DNA of 29,649 nucleotides from Didymodactylos carnosus. Taxonomy: Eukaryota; Rotifera; Eurotatoria; Philodinida; Philodinidae. Below are positions 12,301-21,931 of the stretch, piece after piece. Within the stretch, counting starts at the first letter, position 1, and each line of letters starts with the position of its first letter. The position numbers were made by a program, and so were the translations under genes. The stretch lies in the NCBI GenBank assembly GCA_905250885.1, contig CAJNOQ010001649.1, positions 1 to 29,649 on the forward strand, written 5' to 3'. The notes beneath the pieces were generated by a model, which was not told the origin of the DNA, did no database searches, and saw nothing but the letters and a program-made list of their open reading frames with translations.

Positions 12301-14368
12301 TTACATGAATATTATCAAACTTCTTTTCTTCGTATGACTATCGACGTTTATCTGCACATATTTTTCCGATATGAAAAATTCATCCTATTTGTTTTTAGTG
12401 AAGAGATGATCACAGTATAAGCAAGGTAGTAAATTTTGTTTATAAATTATGACATTAACGATCGTTTTAAACCAATAAGATACGCATCATAGGTAGAGAT
12501 GGAGATATATATATATTTCTCTCTTAAAACTGCATAGATAAATATACATATCTCTCTAGTAGTAGTTTGTAATCAACGAAGTTAATTCTCAAGTTTCCAG
12601 ACATATTTCATATCTTTTTAATGTTGTTAAACAAATTTTCAATACATAAATCAAGAGAGAGGAAGATTGTATATATACTCACATATCATATTGTTCATAA
12701 TGAAAGAAATAAAAAAAAGTAAACGAACACAGGTAGCTGTATAGATGTACAAGTTCAAGTATATTTGATAAACATCCCTATTTCATGGTCATAGTTCAAA
12801 TATATCATCTGTTACTCTTCAGGATATACTCGCGCTGCAAAAAAATGAGTATGAGCAATCTTCAGTTGTTTACAATTTTTAGCATCATCATGGTATGAAA
12901 CTTAAAATATGATCTTTGACGGCAAAGTTTTGTTCTTAATTTTATATACAAATAAAAATATTTTCATATGAATATATGTGACTGAGTGTCAGCATCAGAG
13001 TAAAGATTTGCAATCTGACTCAGACCTAATCCAAGGATCGAGTTGAACCTTTTAAGACGTAATTCAAAATATGAATAATAATTTCAATTCTGCATTATTC
13101 TTTGGATTGAAATTAAGTTTTACGGTTATTTTCAGTTAATACTTATTTAGAGATCTGCTCGGTTTAGGTCTGAACTTCTGCAGATCTCTACAACAGAGTG
13201 ATACACTAACATCTCTAGTGCAAATCATCTTCTACATGTTTGATGACTATTCTCCAATTTGTATTTTAAAATATCTTGTTATTTAATAACATGTTGCTCG
13301 ATATACTCAGATGCTCAATATCCCCAATGACTATCATCAAACGTATTTCTCATCTTCCATCTTCCATCACATATGTTCTCTCGTGTGTGTTCTACACTCT
13401 TATCATAGAAAAATACAACCACTATTCCGACTTTATTTGACAAACAACATAATGAAGTGTTGTTACTTCAAATCAATCGTCAACATATGAAATATGTCTT
13501 ATGTTTGAACACCTGGACGAATGATGAAGATGCTGATGACAATACGGTAAAAGTTTATATAAATGATCATTTTTGATTATTAGAGGAAGATATTACTAAT
13601 GAAGTCATCAAAAAGAAAAAAAGACCATCAACCATATTTTTTTATCCCTTTTTCACGTATTAGTTTTTATATTCTCGTTTGAATTTTTGATACAATATGG
13701 TGTCGTAAATGTTAAAATTCAATAGAGTATCATCTAACTTATATTCAATGAGATGATCAATGTGACGATGACATGCACATGTACATTAGATATACAAGGG
13801 TATGAATATAAAATGGTATAGGGACAAACCTGTTTAGATTATTTGAATTAAAATAAGCTAAATTATAATTTCGAATATCGGTATTTCGATGATCAATTTC
13901 GTTCAACTCTTCTTCTTCTTCCTCGTCGTTGTCGTCGTCGTTAACTGATGAATGACTTTCGTCGTTGCTAGGAGTTGAATATTTGTTGTATAAATAATTA
14001 TTTTTAAATGTGCCCTTACTACTAGTATTTATGGGCAACAATGATGTATTATTTAATAATGGATGTAATGGTTTAGCAAGATTTTGGTAGTCTAAATTAA
14101 ATAATAAGAGATATCAAATTTGTCTATTTAAAATATACTAATAACAAAACTTCCACACTTCTTGAAAAGTTTTATTTTATTACAAATCATTTTTAGTACA
14201 TATTTAATGTACTTTTGAAATTTTTTCAAAAATTTTTTCTTTTTTGTTAGAAAACTATAGTATTTATTCGTTCATAAAAACTATATCAAAAAAGTATTTA
14301 CCTGTAGCACTTTCGATGAAAGCCGAATGAATATTTGATATTGTTTCGACAACAAGACGAGTGTTCAT
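3309..14368 (-). CDS. MECOM/PRDM16-like: PRDM3/EVI1-PRDM16 family zinc-finger transcription factor without PR domain
   Basis: Nine exons assembled by eye: 14368-14302, 14091-13830, 11356-11287, 5678-5549, 5485-5454, 5318-5185, 5120-4450, 4352-3876 and 3781-3309. Splice sites are GT-AG and all phases agree, giving about 771 residues. Order: acidic, Asn/Ser-rich N-terminus; zinc fingers 158-178, 186-206 and 215-235 (the last is C2HC); a Ser/Thr-rich linker with CtBP motif PLDLT (385-389) beside a basic KKSK; fingers 593-613, 621-642 and 650-670; an acidic tail. [52 protein letters not shown] and [10 protein letters not shown] are near-identical to vertebrate EVI1/PRDM16, so family identity is firm. 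The family binds DNA through two finger clusters and recruits CtBP co-repressors in developmental decisions (Drosophila hamlet, C. elegans egl-43). No PR/SET domain and no counterparts of EVI1 fingers 1-4 are found. The first three exons are the least certain: they rest on splice sites and phase, not on similarity. Confidence 0.85.
6485..6542. repeat. Compound TA/TG/CA microsatellite
   Basis: Alternating TA repeats pass into TG and then CA dinucleotides. The purine-pyrimidine alternation and the self-complementary TG and CA halves allow a hairpin or Z-form DNA. Confidence 0.9.
7481..7512. repeat. AAT/AAC triplet microsatellite
   Basis: A run of AAT triplets changes to AAC triplets within the PRDM intron. 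Confidence 0.9.
8747..8780. repeat. TC dinucleotide microsatellite
   Basis: About 17 TC repeats, a polypyrimidine tract on the plus strand and (GA)n on the PRDM transcript strand. Confidence 0.9.
9328..9363. repeat. AAT triplet microsatellite
   Basis: Twelve uninterrupted AAT units within the PRDM intron. Confidence 0.92.
9952..10029 (-). CDS. Possible alternative first exon of the PRDM gene
   Basis: An ATG at 10029-10027 opens 26 codons ([10 protein letters not shown]...KKFSSKLQ) ending at a good donor, CAG|GTATAA. The frame ends in phase 0 and so joins cleanly to the zinc-finger exon starting at 5678. An in-frame TAA lies about 50 bases upstream with no earlier ATG. This would give a short form of about 664 residues from an internal promoter. 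Alternatively the segment could be spliced as an internal exon using a weak AG just inside the ATG (AAAAG|TCG), which also fits the phase of the exon ending at 13830. There is no homology support. Confidence 0.35.
10030..11286 (-). other. PRDM intronic sequence between candidate 5' exons
   Basis: AT-rich. It contains seven AAT repeats at 10146-10166, GAA-rich tracts near 10255 and T-rich tracts near 10320-10510. If the exon at 9952-10029 is an alternative first exon, its promoter should lie in the first few hundred bases here. The plus-strand frames at 10389-10800 are Phe/Ile-rich and not convincing. Confidence 0.45.
11357..13829 (-). other. PRDM intron with two unexplained plus-strand open frames
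   Basis: Intron between the second and third PRDM exons. Two plus-strand open frames with fairly protein-like composition lie in it: 11775-12119, which has no ATG at its head, and 13409-13576, which sits directly behind an acceptor-like TCATAG. Neither resembles a family I know, so I do not call a nested gene. The rest is AT-rich with no recognisable element. Confidence 0.4.
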
Positions 14369-15262
14369 CGCTTAGATACTAAGACTCTGTCAATGTGTTG
14401 TTGACCATTTGGTCTTTATGATTAATTTATAAAAACGTTTGTAATTTCTAGAAGAAAAATAAAAATGAATTGATCAACTGTGGTAAAAAATTTTATATAA
14501 AACTAGAACAGGTCTAAAGCTTTAAATTATCTTATTTCGTAATCTAGATATCTTTTATTGTACGATTCATATGATTTCTGACATTTCCTAATCAGAAAAA
14601 GTTTTGGCCGACAAAAATAGCAGAAAAAAATGAGCCTAATTGGGGCGAAAATTTTGATCGAAACGTCTTCCGATAGGTAAAGCTAAAACTACGCAAGAAC
14701 AAACGAATAAGTGTCAATGTTCTTTTGTTACAGTAGACATATTTTTTGTCCATTTCTATTGACCCTCTTCCTTTCTCTAGTGTTTTGAAAAACACCTGTT
14801 GATGAAATAGCATTCTTCTTGAATTTTTTCTACATTAAAAAAATATGGATATTTGTAAAAAAAAGAAAAGAAAAAAGGAGGATAGAATTTTAGTGTTGTC
14901 TCCTAACATCATAATTCCGTTAGGAATGCATCTATTTAGACTTTCTAGAAGAAAATGGTGTCACTTTACTTTTGTATGATTACAACTAAACAATATTGTC
15001 GTGTTTTTCAAAATATTCTTAGCTCTAACAAAATATTCAACTCTCTTGAAAATGTTTTGATTCATTGAAATTATTATCTTTCTCTCATTCTCTGTGAGAA
15101 GTGATTAAATAGTTAAAATGTTTCGAGAGATGATCATGATAAATCTTCATTTCCCATTTGAAATAGGAAAGAATGAATAGTAGTAGCATACATACATTGA
15201 CTATGAGACACTTAATAATATCTGTCAATTGTTTCAGGTAAAAAAAAATGAGAAAATGTCTC

Positions 15263-15294
15263 TCACACACACTCACACACACACATATATATAT
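15263..15294. repeat. CA/TA compound microsatellite
   Basis: CA dinucleotides with one CTCA interruption pass into TA repeats. Confidence 0.85.
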
Positions 15295-16285
15295 AATGAT
15301 CGATAGATAGAGAGAAGAACGGAAGCAATGGTACCCATTTACAGTTAAAAAAATGAATAGAAGGAATGTGCACACATTTTATAGACGGTCTATCAAATTA
15401 GGATGTATGATAATATTTCTAGAGTATACTTCAAATTGATTTTCTAAACAAAGATACTTTTATCGACTTTTTCCTTAAATTATAATTTAAACTATGTAAA
15501 ATAATTTTTACTAAATTTTGTTTCATATATAAGATAGTATCGTCAATTATTAACGTCTAATACTATTGTATAGATAATATATTAATTTTTATTTTTTCAA
15601 AACATGACACACGGCTTATTGACTTTGAGTTTATTAAAACAGATTGTAATCAATGACGATGATGGGAGAGACTATAATATGCGCATACTTTTCAAGTGGG
15701 TGCTTTTATAATCTTTTGACAGGAAACTAAAAATGAGAGAATGATAGAGAGAAATTTATCGACCATATTTAATACGTACTCTTTTTCTTCTTCTTCTTCT
15801 CTCTTTCTCTCTCTCTATTCAACTTTTAGATGGTACTACACAGGTAATAAGATCTGTATTGATTGAGAAAACGACTATCGTTCTACAAACGGTAAGTAAT
15901 TTTATCAGAAGTACTTGCACAGTTGATAGTCGAAATGAATCGGAAATAAGACTTTAATGTTATCTATTTAAGTTAAAAATTTTTGTTGGCAAACAATATA
16001 CAGACACCAGCTGATGAAGTCAATCTGAGACAAATATTTAAAATAATTTTGATTCCTTAGTCTTTGCTCAATTAATCATATTCATATTTAAAACAATGTA
16101 CAGAAATGAAAGACAGACATTTTATTCGAAAGACAAAAGAAAGCTATCAAATTAATTATCTTTAGTTTTTTATCGTACATACGCGTTTTAGTTTTATGCT
16201 TATTCGTAAGTCTAGTTTTATAAGACATTATCAAGTGAAATATATATTTTTTTCATTTTCAGTTGAATTTTCTTCTCTTTTTTGA

Positions 16286-16296
16286 GGGGGGGGGGG
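16286..16296. repeat. Eleven-base G homopolymer
   Basis: Eleven consecutive G followed by AGGGGAAGG, strikingly G-rich in AT-rich surroundings. It could form a quadruplex-type structure or reflect a sequencing-sensitive site. Confidence 0.85.
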
Positions 16297-18367
16297 AGGG
16301 GAAGGACGATGATGGCGATATATTCATCAATACAAATCATCCATTCGGTAGCCTTACAAATACGAAAATACGACAGTGGCATAGCCTATAATGTATCGAT
16401 CTAAAGTGTCAATAACTAAGTAATAATTATGTCAATAGACGAAATAGAGAACAGAACAAAATATATATATATATACAGACATTACTTGTATAGATTCGTA
16501 AAATGAAAAAAAATTTGTCTCACATATACACACACACATCACTACATCTATTTAAAATGTTACCAGCACTAATACGTAGGTGTTCGTTCTTGTTTTTGTT
16601 ATTATTAACATTATCATTGTGTTATTATTAAAATGACTGTCATCCCGTGTCTATCATGTTTCTTATACTATACACGTCTTTTATTGATATTATTTTACTA
16701 GACTTCTACCTTTAACATTGATTGTTTAAATACATACAGCACTACTAATACTATCAGACAGAAATATATAAATTTATTCGTCTACAAAATGTATCTGGTT
16801 ACCTGATGAAACACGGACTACTCGTTATTATTATCAATTGAATATATATCAGAAACGAAATTAATATCATTCATTTTCGTCACTGTTAAAAGAACTTGAC
16901 GTTTTGATTCTTATCAACAAATAACTATCTACACACACACACACACATACAAATCAATGTTCACAGAGAATCATCCAGTGATGAACAGAGTGTGTATGTG
17001 AACAAATACTATGACAAAGGAGTGGGTTATTGTAGCAATCAAAATGGTTCGATAAAAAGGAAAACAACAGGTAGATAATAGCTAAACATAAGAAGAAGAA
17101 GAAGAAAAAAAATTGGGGAACATCTGTATCTGCTTTTATATGAATATATTTCTTATCAAAGCAATAATGAACATAGTAACAAAAAGAAAAAAAAACGTTT
17201 CTTTGAAACAAATTGATGTTATATCCAATTGATTTCCTGCCCTAGAAGCGTCCCCCTTTTTCTTTTTTTTACTCGTTTCACTTTTTTTTTTCTTCACAGA
17301 ATACAGGAAATGGACACCGTCAAAAACCTTTCAGCTATTTCACCTTCAAATCTTTTTTCCTTCTTTATAGTGTCTATCACTGTTATTGAAGAGAGAATGT
17401 ATCTAACAGCAAAATAAATCAATAAGGAATTGATCACTAACAAATATAGTGTGAAAAAAAAGAAAAAAGAAAAAGTGTAGTAGTAAGTAAAGCCAATAGC
17501 ATCCGTTTGGACTATTCTGTATACTTTACTTCTTTTTTTTTGTTCCTTCGAATTCATAACTAAACATTTATTTTAATAATAAATATTCAAAAAATAAAAA
17601 AAATTCTTTTAAAATTAAATTTAATTATGATTTATCTATATGCTAACATCACTTTTCTAACTCGAATGAAACATTCCATTTTCATGTGGTGAAACTAATT
17701 TCTTTTCAGAAATAAAATAAAACTATTTAAAATTTAAATTAAAAATACTATTCTAATTGTTTTGGATTACTCAAAGTACATTCTTCTTATAAAGAATAAC
17801 AACAACAACACATTGTTATTATTTCATATACTTCAAACTAACTCATTACAATACTCTTCATTATTAAAACTCAAGTACCATAAAATTTATTTATAAAATA
17901 AAATAGTCTACATAGCATTACTTTTGAATAACAGATACCAAAAACAGTTACTAATCTTTTTCACTAATACAAAATTAACTATTTCTTTTGTCTCATCTTT
18001 TAAAATTCAAATCTTTGATAAATATGTTTTATTAAAAATCTATATATTTAAAGAAAAACTAAATTTTTTATGATCACTTAGCTAAATTATTAAAAATCTA
18101 TATTAAAATGATAAATATCGGATATTTTACCTGATGTTGATAATAAAATTTTGTCGTTTACATGAGATGACTACTATTACTATCGAATGAATGGTGAGAA
18201 CGAATCATAAATCGGTTCATTTATTTCTTCTTCTTTTTTTTTATTCAATCTTAAATACATGCATACATACACCGAAGAAAAATAATTTTTATTATTTAAC
18301 TCGTCTCTTTTTTTCATTCGCATGAAGGATGATCTGAAAATATACATTGTTATTATTACGATAAAAT

Positions 18368-18399
18368 GAGAGAGAGAGAAAGAGAAAGAGAAAGAGAAA
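18368..18399. repeat. GA/GAAA purine tract
   Basis: GAGAGA repeats pass into AGAGAA units. The overlapping 'RERERE' open frame is a by-product of this repeat. Confidence 0.85.
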
Positions 18400-18501
18400 C
18401 ATCGGAACTCAATAATGATGGCACCGATTTTCTTTTCTCTTTTTTTTGGTTGTTCTATAAGATGTTTTGTGCAACGACGATGTATATCGACACTATGTCT
18501 C

Positions 18502-18535
18502 TCATCATCATCATCATCATCATCACATCATCATC
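18502..18535. repeat. ATC triplet microsatellite
   Basis: CATCAT repeats with one CACAT interruption. They generate poly-Ser, poly-His and poly-Ile frames that are not genes. Confidence 0.88.
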
Positions 18536-19379
18536 CAATACAAAAGCGAACCTGTTCGATGGAAAAGAAGACGAGCTGTGTTTTTTCCTCTATTTTTCTT
18601 CTTCTTTTTTTCCTTTTTCTTTCTCTTCATTTTGTTAGTATATGATGATTGATGCGAATTCAACAGTAGGAGAAACATCATTCTTTATCTTATTTGCTTT
18701 TAGAAAAACATCATATTATTTTTGTCGAATTATGATTCGACATAGGAAAAAAAAAGACAAGATAATTGTGTATTGGGAGAGAGCAAGTATATGTGTATGT
18801 AAAATGAAGAAAAGAAAAACAAATCATTTTTCTTGTTTAATAGATTATTATTATTTTTTTTTTGTTCTATCTTATAGACGAATGTCTAGTTGAAGAAAAA
18901 AAACTTAAAGTGGTAATATTAATTATAATGTCGAGTATACAAAACAACGACGTCTATCCTCACCTAAGTATTTGAAATCTTTTGCACCACCTCAGAGATT
19001 CGAGTCCTCAATGTATCACCTAGAAAATGAATTTTTACAGCAAAAAAGCGTTCCACCAACTTTTGTTTGAGGCATTGTGTATCAAACGTTCTACAGGATA
19101 GACACTCCTGATACAAAATATTCATACATTTCTTACCATAGAATATGTGTGTTTTCTACGACAGTATGATGTTGTATGATATGCAAATGATGAAATATCT
19201 CATAAAATTGTGTGACGAGAAGTAGTGACGTTCTACTTCTTCTAAACTCTACCTTGTATTATCTATTAGTTTCTCTTAAAGTCAAAAAAATCATCAAATA
19301 AGTAGACAAATTAACCTAAAATTAGTTGGTTTATCACAGTTGTTAGGATCCTGGAGAGATCCTAAGACGGAAGAAGACA

Positions 19380-19450
19380 GCCCGGTAGTGTAATGGCAGT
19401 ACGTCCGACCGGTAATCGGAAGGTCTGGGGTTCAATTCCTCAGTCGGGCA
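19380..19450 (+). tRNA. tRNA-like gene, anticodon reads GGT (Thr)
   Basis: A 71-base cloverleaf can be drawn by hand. The acceptor stem GCCCGGT pairs with GTCGGGC (five Watson-Crick and two G-T pairs), followed by discriminator A. The D stem GTGT/GTAC is weak, with two wobbles. The anticodon stem TCCGA/TCGGA is perfect around the loop CCGGTAA, and the T arm is TGGGG-TTCAATT-CCTCA. The A-box (TAGTGTAATGG) and B-box (GGTTCAATTCC) are good, and a T5 terminator follows seven bases on. Two oddities: the anticodon would be GGT, whereas eukaryotic nuclear threonine tRNAs normally read this box with AGT, and position 33 is C rather than the near-universal T. It may be a genuine minor tRNA, a pseudogene or a tRNA-derived repeat. 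No CCA is encoded and there is no intron. Confidence 0.7.
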
Positions 19451-19456
19451 GTGGTC

Positions 19457-19461
19457 TTTTT
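19457..19461 (+). terminator. Pol III T5 terminator
   Basis: Five T residues shortly after the tRNA-like gene, as expected for RNA polymerase III termination. Confidence 0.6.
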
Positions 19462-21696
19462 CCGTTCTGTCGTGATATAACATCTCGCTGGGTGATTACG
19501 GGGCGTAACAACAGTGATATCTTCTCATTGTGTTATCGTTTTACGAAATGAGTAAATTATTATCAATGAAAACAATAAAAAAATAACTAAACTTTTTAAT
19601 AACGAAGTATCACGATCAGTAAGGATCCTAAGGATGATCCCCACCAAAATAATTCAAAAACTTTTTGTCTTTTTCTTAATAAAAATATTACTTTTATGAG
19701 AGTTCTATCATCCATTGATTCTTACCCCCAAAATCTAACGATAATTCCTCTTTTTATATCAAACAGTCATTATTTTTCTTATCAATTATTGAAATTGAAA
19801 GACGTGTATATAAAAACTTTTTTCCAGATACATTTCTTCATCGATTATCGAACAGGTAGTCTCCTTTTTTTCTTGCTCTTATTCGTTATAGCTTTTGTTA
19901 GATCTGTTGTATCTTTTTCTTTTCTCGTATAGTCTATTGTTCATGATGAAAGTCAAAAAAAACAAGAACAGAATGAAAAAAAAAGAAGAAGTGTATTAAA
20001 AGATGAAAACGATTGAAAAATAAATAAAGCACATCTGCCTAATTTCTGCGCGTCCCCGTGTTCACCATCTTCTTTTTTCTCTTGTTATATATATATGTGA
20101 TAGGAAACTGATAAAGAGAAAAAAAAAGAGGCTTAAACGTTTATAATAAGTTAAGATGTCATTCGATAGTTTCAATATTTAATGATTTCGTCGTCATTTT
20201 TTTTCTATATGAGAATACGAGCATATGTGTTTGTATGTGTCTTATTTACCACTTTGCATCGTATACAAGACGAGAGAGAGAGAGAGAAAAAAATTTGAGA
20301 AAAAAAAAACTCAATCAATTTGTTGAGCGAATTTTCTTCTTCTTTATCGATCGTATGTGCAGATATCTATTGATAGATTGCTCAATTAAACGTGTGTTAG
20401 TTTTAAAAAAGAAAATACTGTTTCTAAAACAAGATTTTTTTCTTCTTCTTTATTTTCATAATCGAAAGACCTTGTTTCTTTTTTTTTTTTTTTTCTTTTT
20501 GTCTTTTTAAAAAGAAAACATACACATATATTTTCTATCATGTCACTTTTTAGAAGACAGGTATAAATATTTAAATAAATAACTGTCAATAAACGAGAAC
20601 GAGAGAAAGTTCAACTTCCTTTTACTACGTTTACTTTTTTTTTCCTCTTAAACGGGAATTTTTAAACTCATCACTTTAGTGAAGATGATGAGAGAGAAGG
20701 AGAGTAAGTGAAAAAAAAACTTCCTGTCTTAATATTTAAATCGAATTATAAATTACCACTTGGAAATTAAAAATGTCATGCAATGTCGTCAATGTGCCAG
20801 TTTTCTTCTTTTTTTTTTCATCCTTTTCAAAAAATGGTCTAGATTTTCTTCTATTTTTTGTTATTGTTGTCCTCATTATCGGTATAAAAAACAAATATAG
20901 AAAAATGTTTGACATCTTTTTTTAATTACATGTAAACAAATATCTATTATTTGTTTTTCAATAATTATTAAGAGACACTAGTGGTGAAATAGAGTTTATT
21001 CTTCTCAACAGTAATAAACAAATGTCAATTAATAAAATATTTTTCATATTGATACACCCATTTTGGTTTTTTTTACTATTTCTACATTTTCTAAACTTGA
21101 AGACGTACTAAAATGGGTAACGTTTGTTTGTAATATAAAAGAAAATATCGATGAACTTCTAGTGGATGTAATGAGAGCGTGTATTCACATCAAACAGCGT
21201 AGGATGTTCGATTATTTAATTTAACAAGACAAATCAGCACGATCCCCCATGTGACTGAAAATACATTATGATCACAACAAATATGTAAGATTATTTGATT
21301 AAACTTAGACAAAAAAAAATTTTGTGACCAACGAATGAATTTTTAGCACGCGAATCCCACTTTCATTCCATATTATCAGCGAAATAAATACACGTATAGA
21401 CTAGGTGTTGAAATCTATCGGTGATGTTTATATGAAAAAAAAAAAATTACACAATATTTTGGTATGCTGATTTTTCACTTCTCTAGCTGACTTTTCTTGA
21501 AACACATTTGGGAAATAATATTAGACGATTTTATTTTTTATTTTTTTTTGTTACTATTAAATGGATTTGTCATCAGCAAAGAGTGAAAATTTGGCTTTTT
21601 GTACAAAAGAATAGAATTTAGTATAACTCAAGCATCAAATAGAAGAGGATCTTAACTAAATTTTTTGAAATATTCCAAGCGTCAAAAAAAAATCTA
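19462..21696. other. Non-coding AT-rich stretch
   Basis: No supportable gene. It has T-rich and A-rich runs, including a 16-T run near 20479-20494, and short GA tracts near 20270. A GGATCCTAAGGATGATCC sequence near 19622 echoes the GATCC/GATCCT motifs just upstream of the tRNA-like gene. Open frames at 19696, 20235 and 20386 are low-complexity. Confidence 0.45.
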
Positions 21697-21931
21697 GTAT
21701 CGCCCGATTCATCTAGATTACTAGATTTTTACTCGATCGCAACTATTGTGTAACGACAATGAAAATCTAGTAATTGAGCGATTACTAGATTTTTTCTAGT
21801 TGCAACTATCGGTTTATCGCTCGATAATTGATCGATTTAACTATTACTAGATGCACCTGAAGAAGCATCTAGTTAAAAGTCCCTTTTCCAACTAGTAATC
21901 TAGATGACAACTAGTCGTGTATCGCCCGATT
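21697..21931. repeat. CTAG-rich block of nested inverted repeats
   Basis: GTATCGCCCGATT occurs as a perfect 13-base direct repeat at both ends (21697-21709 and 21919-21931). Just inside, CATCTAGATTACTAG (21710-21724) is a perfect 15-base inverted match to 21892-21906. Further in are a 10-base hairpin (21765-21774 with 21781-21790) and an 8-base hairpin (CTAGATGC 21847-21854 with 21865-21872). The octamer CTAGTAAT occurs five times counting both strands. It may be a small non-autonomous element, a foldback sequence or a cluster of binding sites. No coding content is seen. Confidence 0.6.

Larger units (their letters stand above)
14369..19379. other. Gene-poor flank upstream of the PRDM gene
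   Basis: No supportable protein-coding gene on either strand. A splice-donor-like site on the minus strand at 18131 (ACATCAG|GTAAAA) could belong to a non-coding 5' exon of the PRDM transcript, but this is weak. Simple repeats are frequent: a CA/TA tract at 15263-15294, an 11-G run at 16286-16296, a GA tract at 18368-18399 and ATC triplets at 18502-18535. Open frames across these tracts (18366-18652) are repeat translations. Confidence 0.45.

Noticed and set aside
13830..14368. PR/SET domain in the N-terminal PRDM exons
   Set aside because: The exons encode Asn/Ser-rich and acidic sequence without any PR-domain motif.
18366..18893. Four overlapping plus-strand frames
   Set aside because: They come from GA, ATC and T-rich repeats and are rich in poly-Ser, poly-His and Phe.
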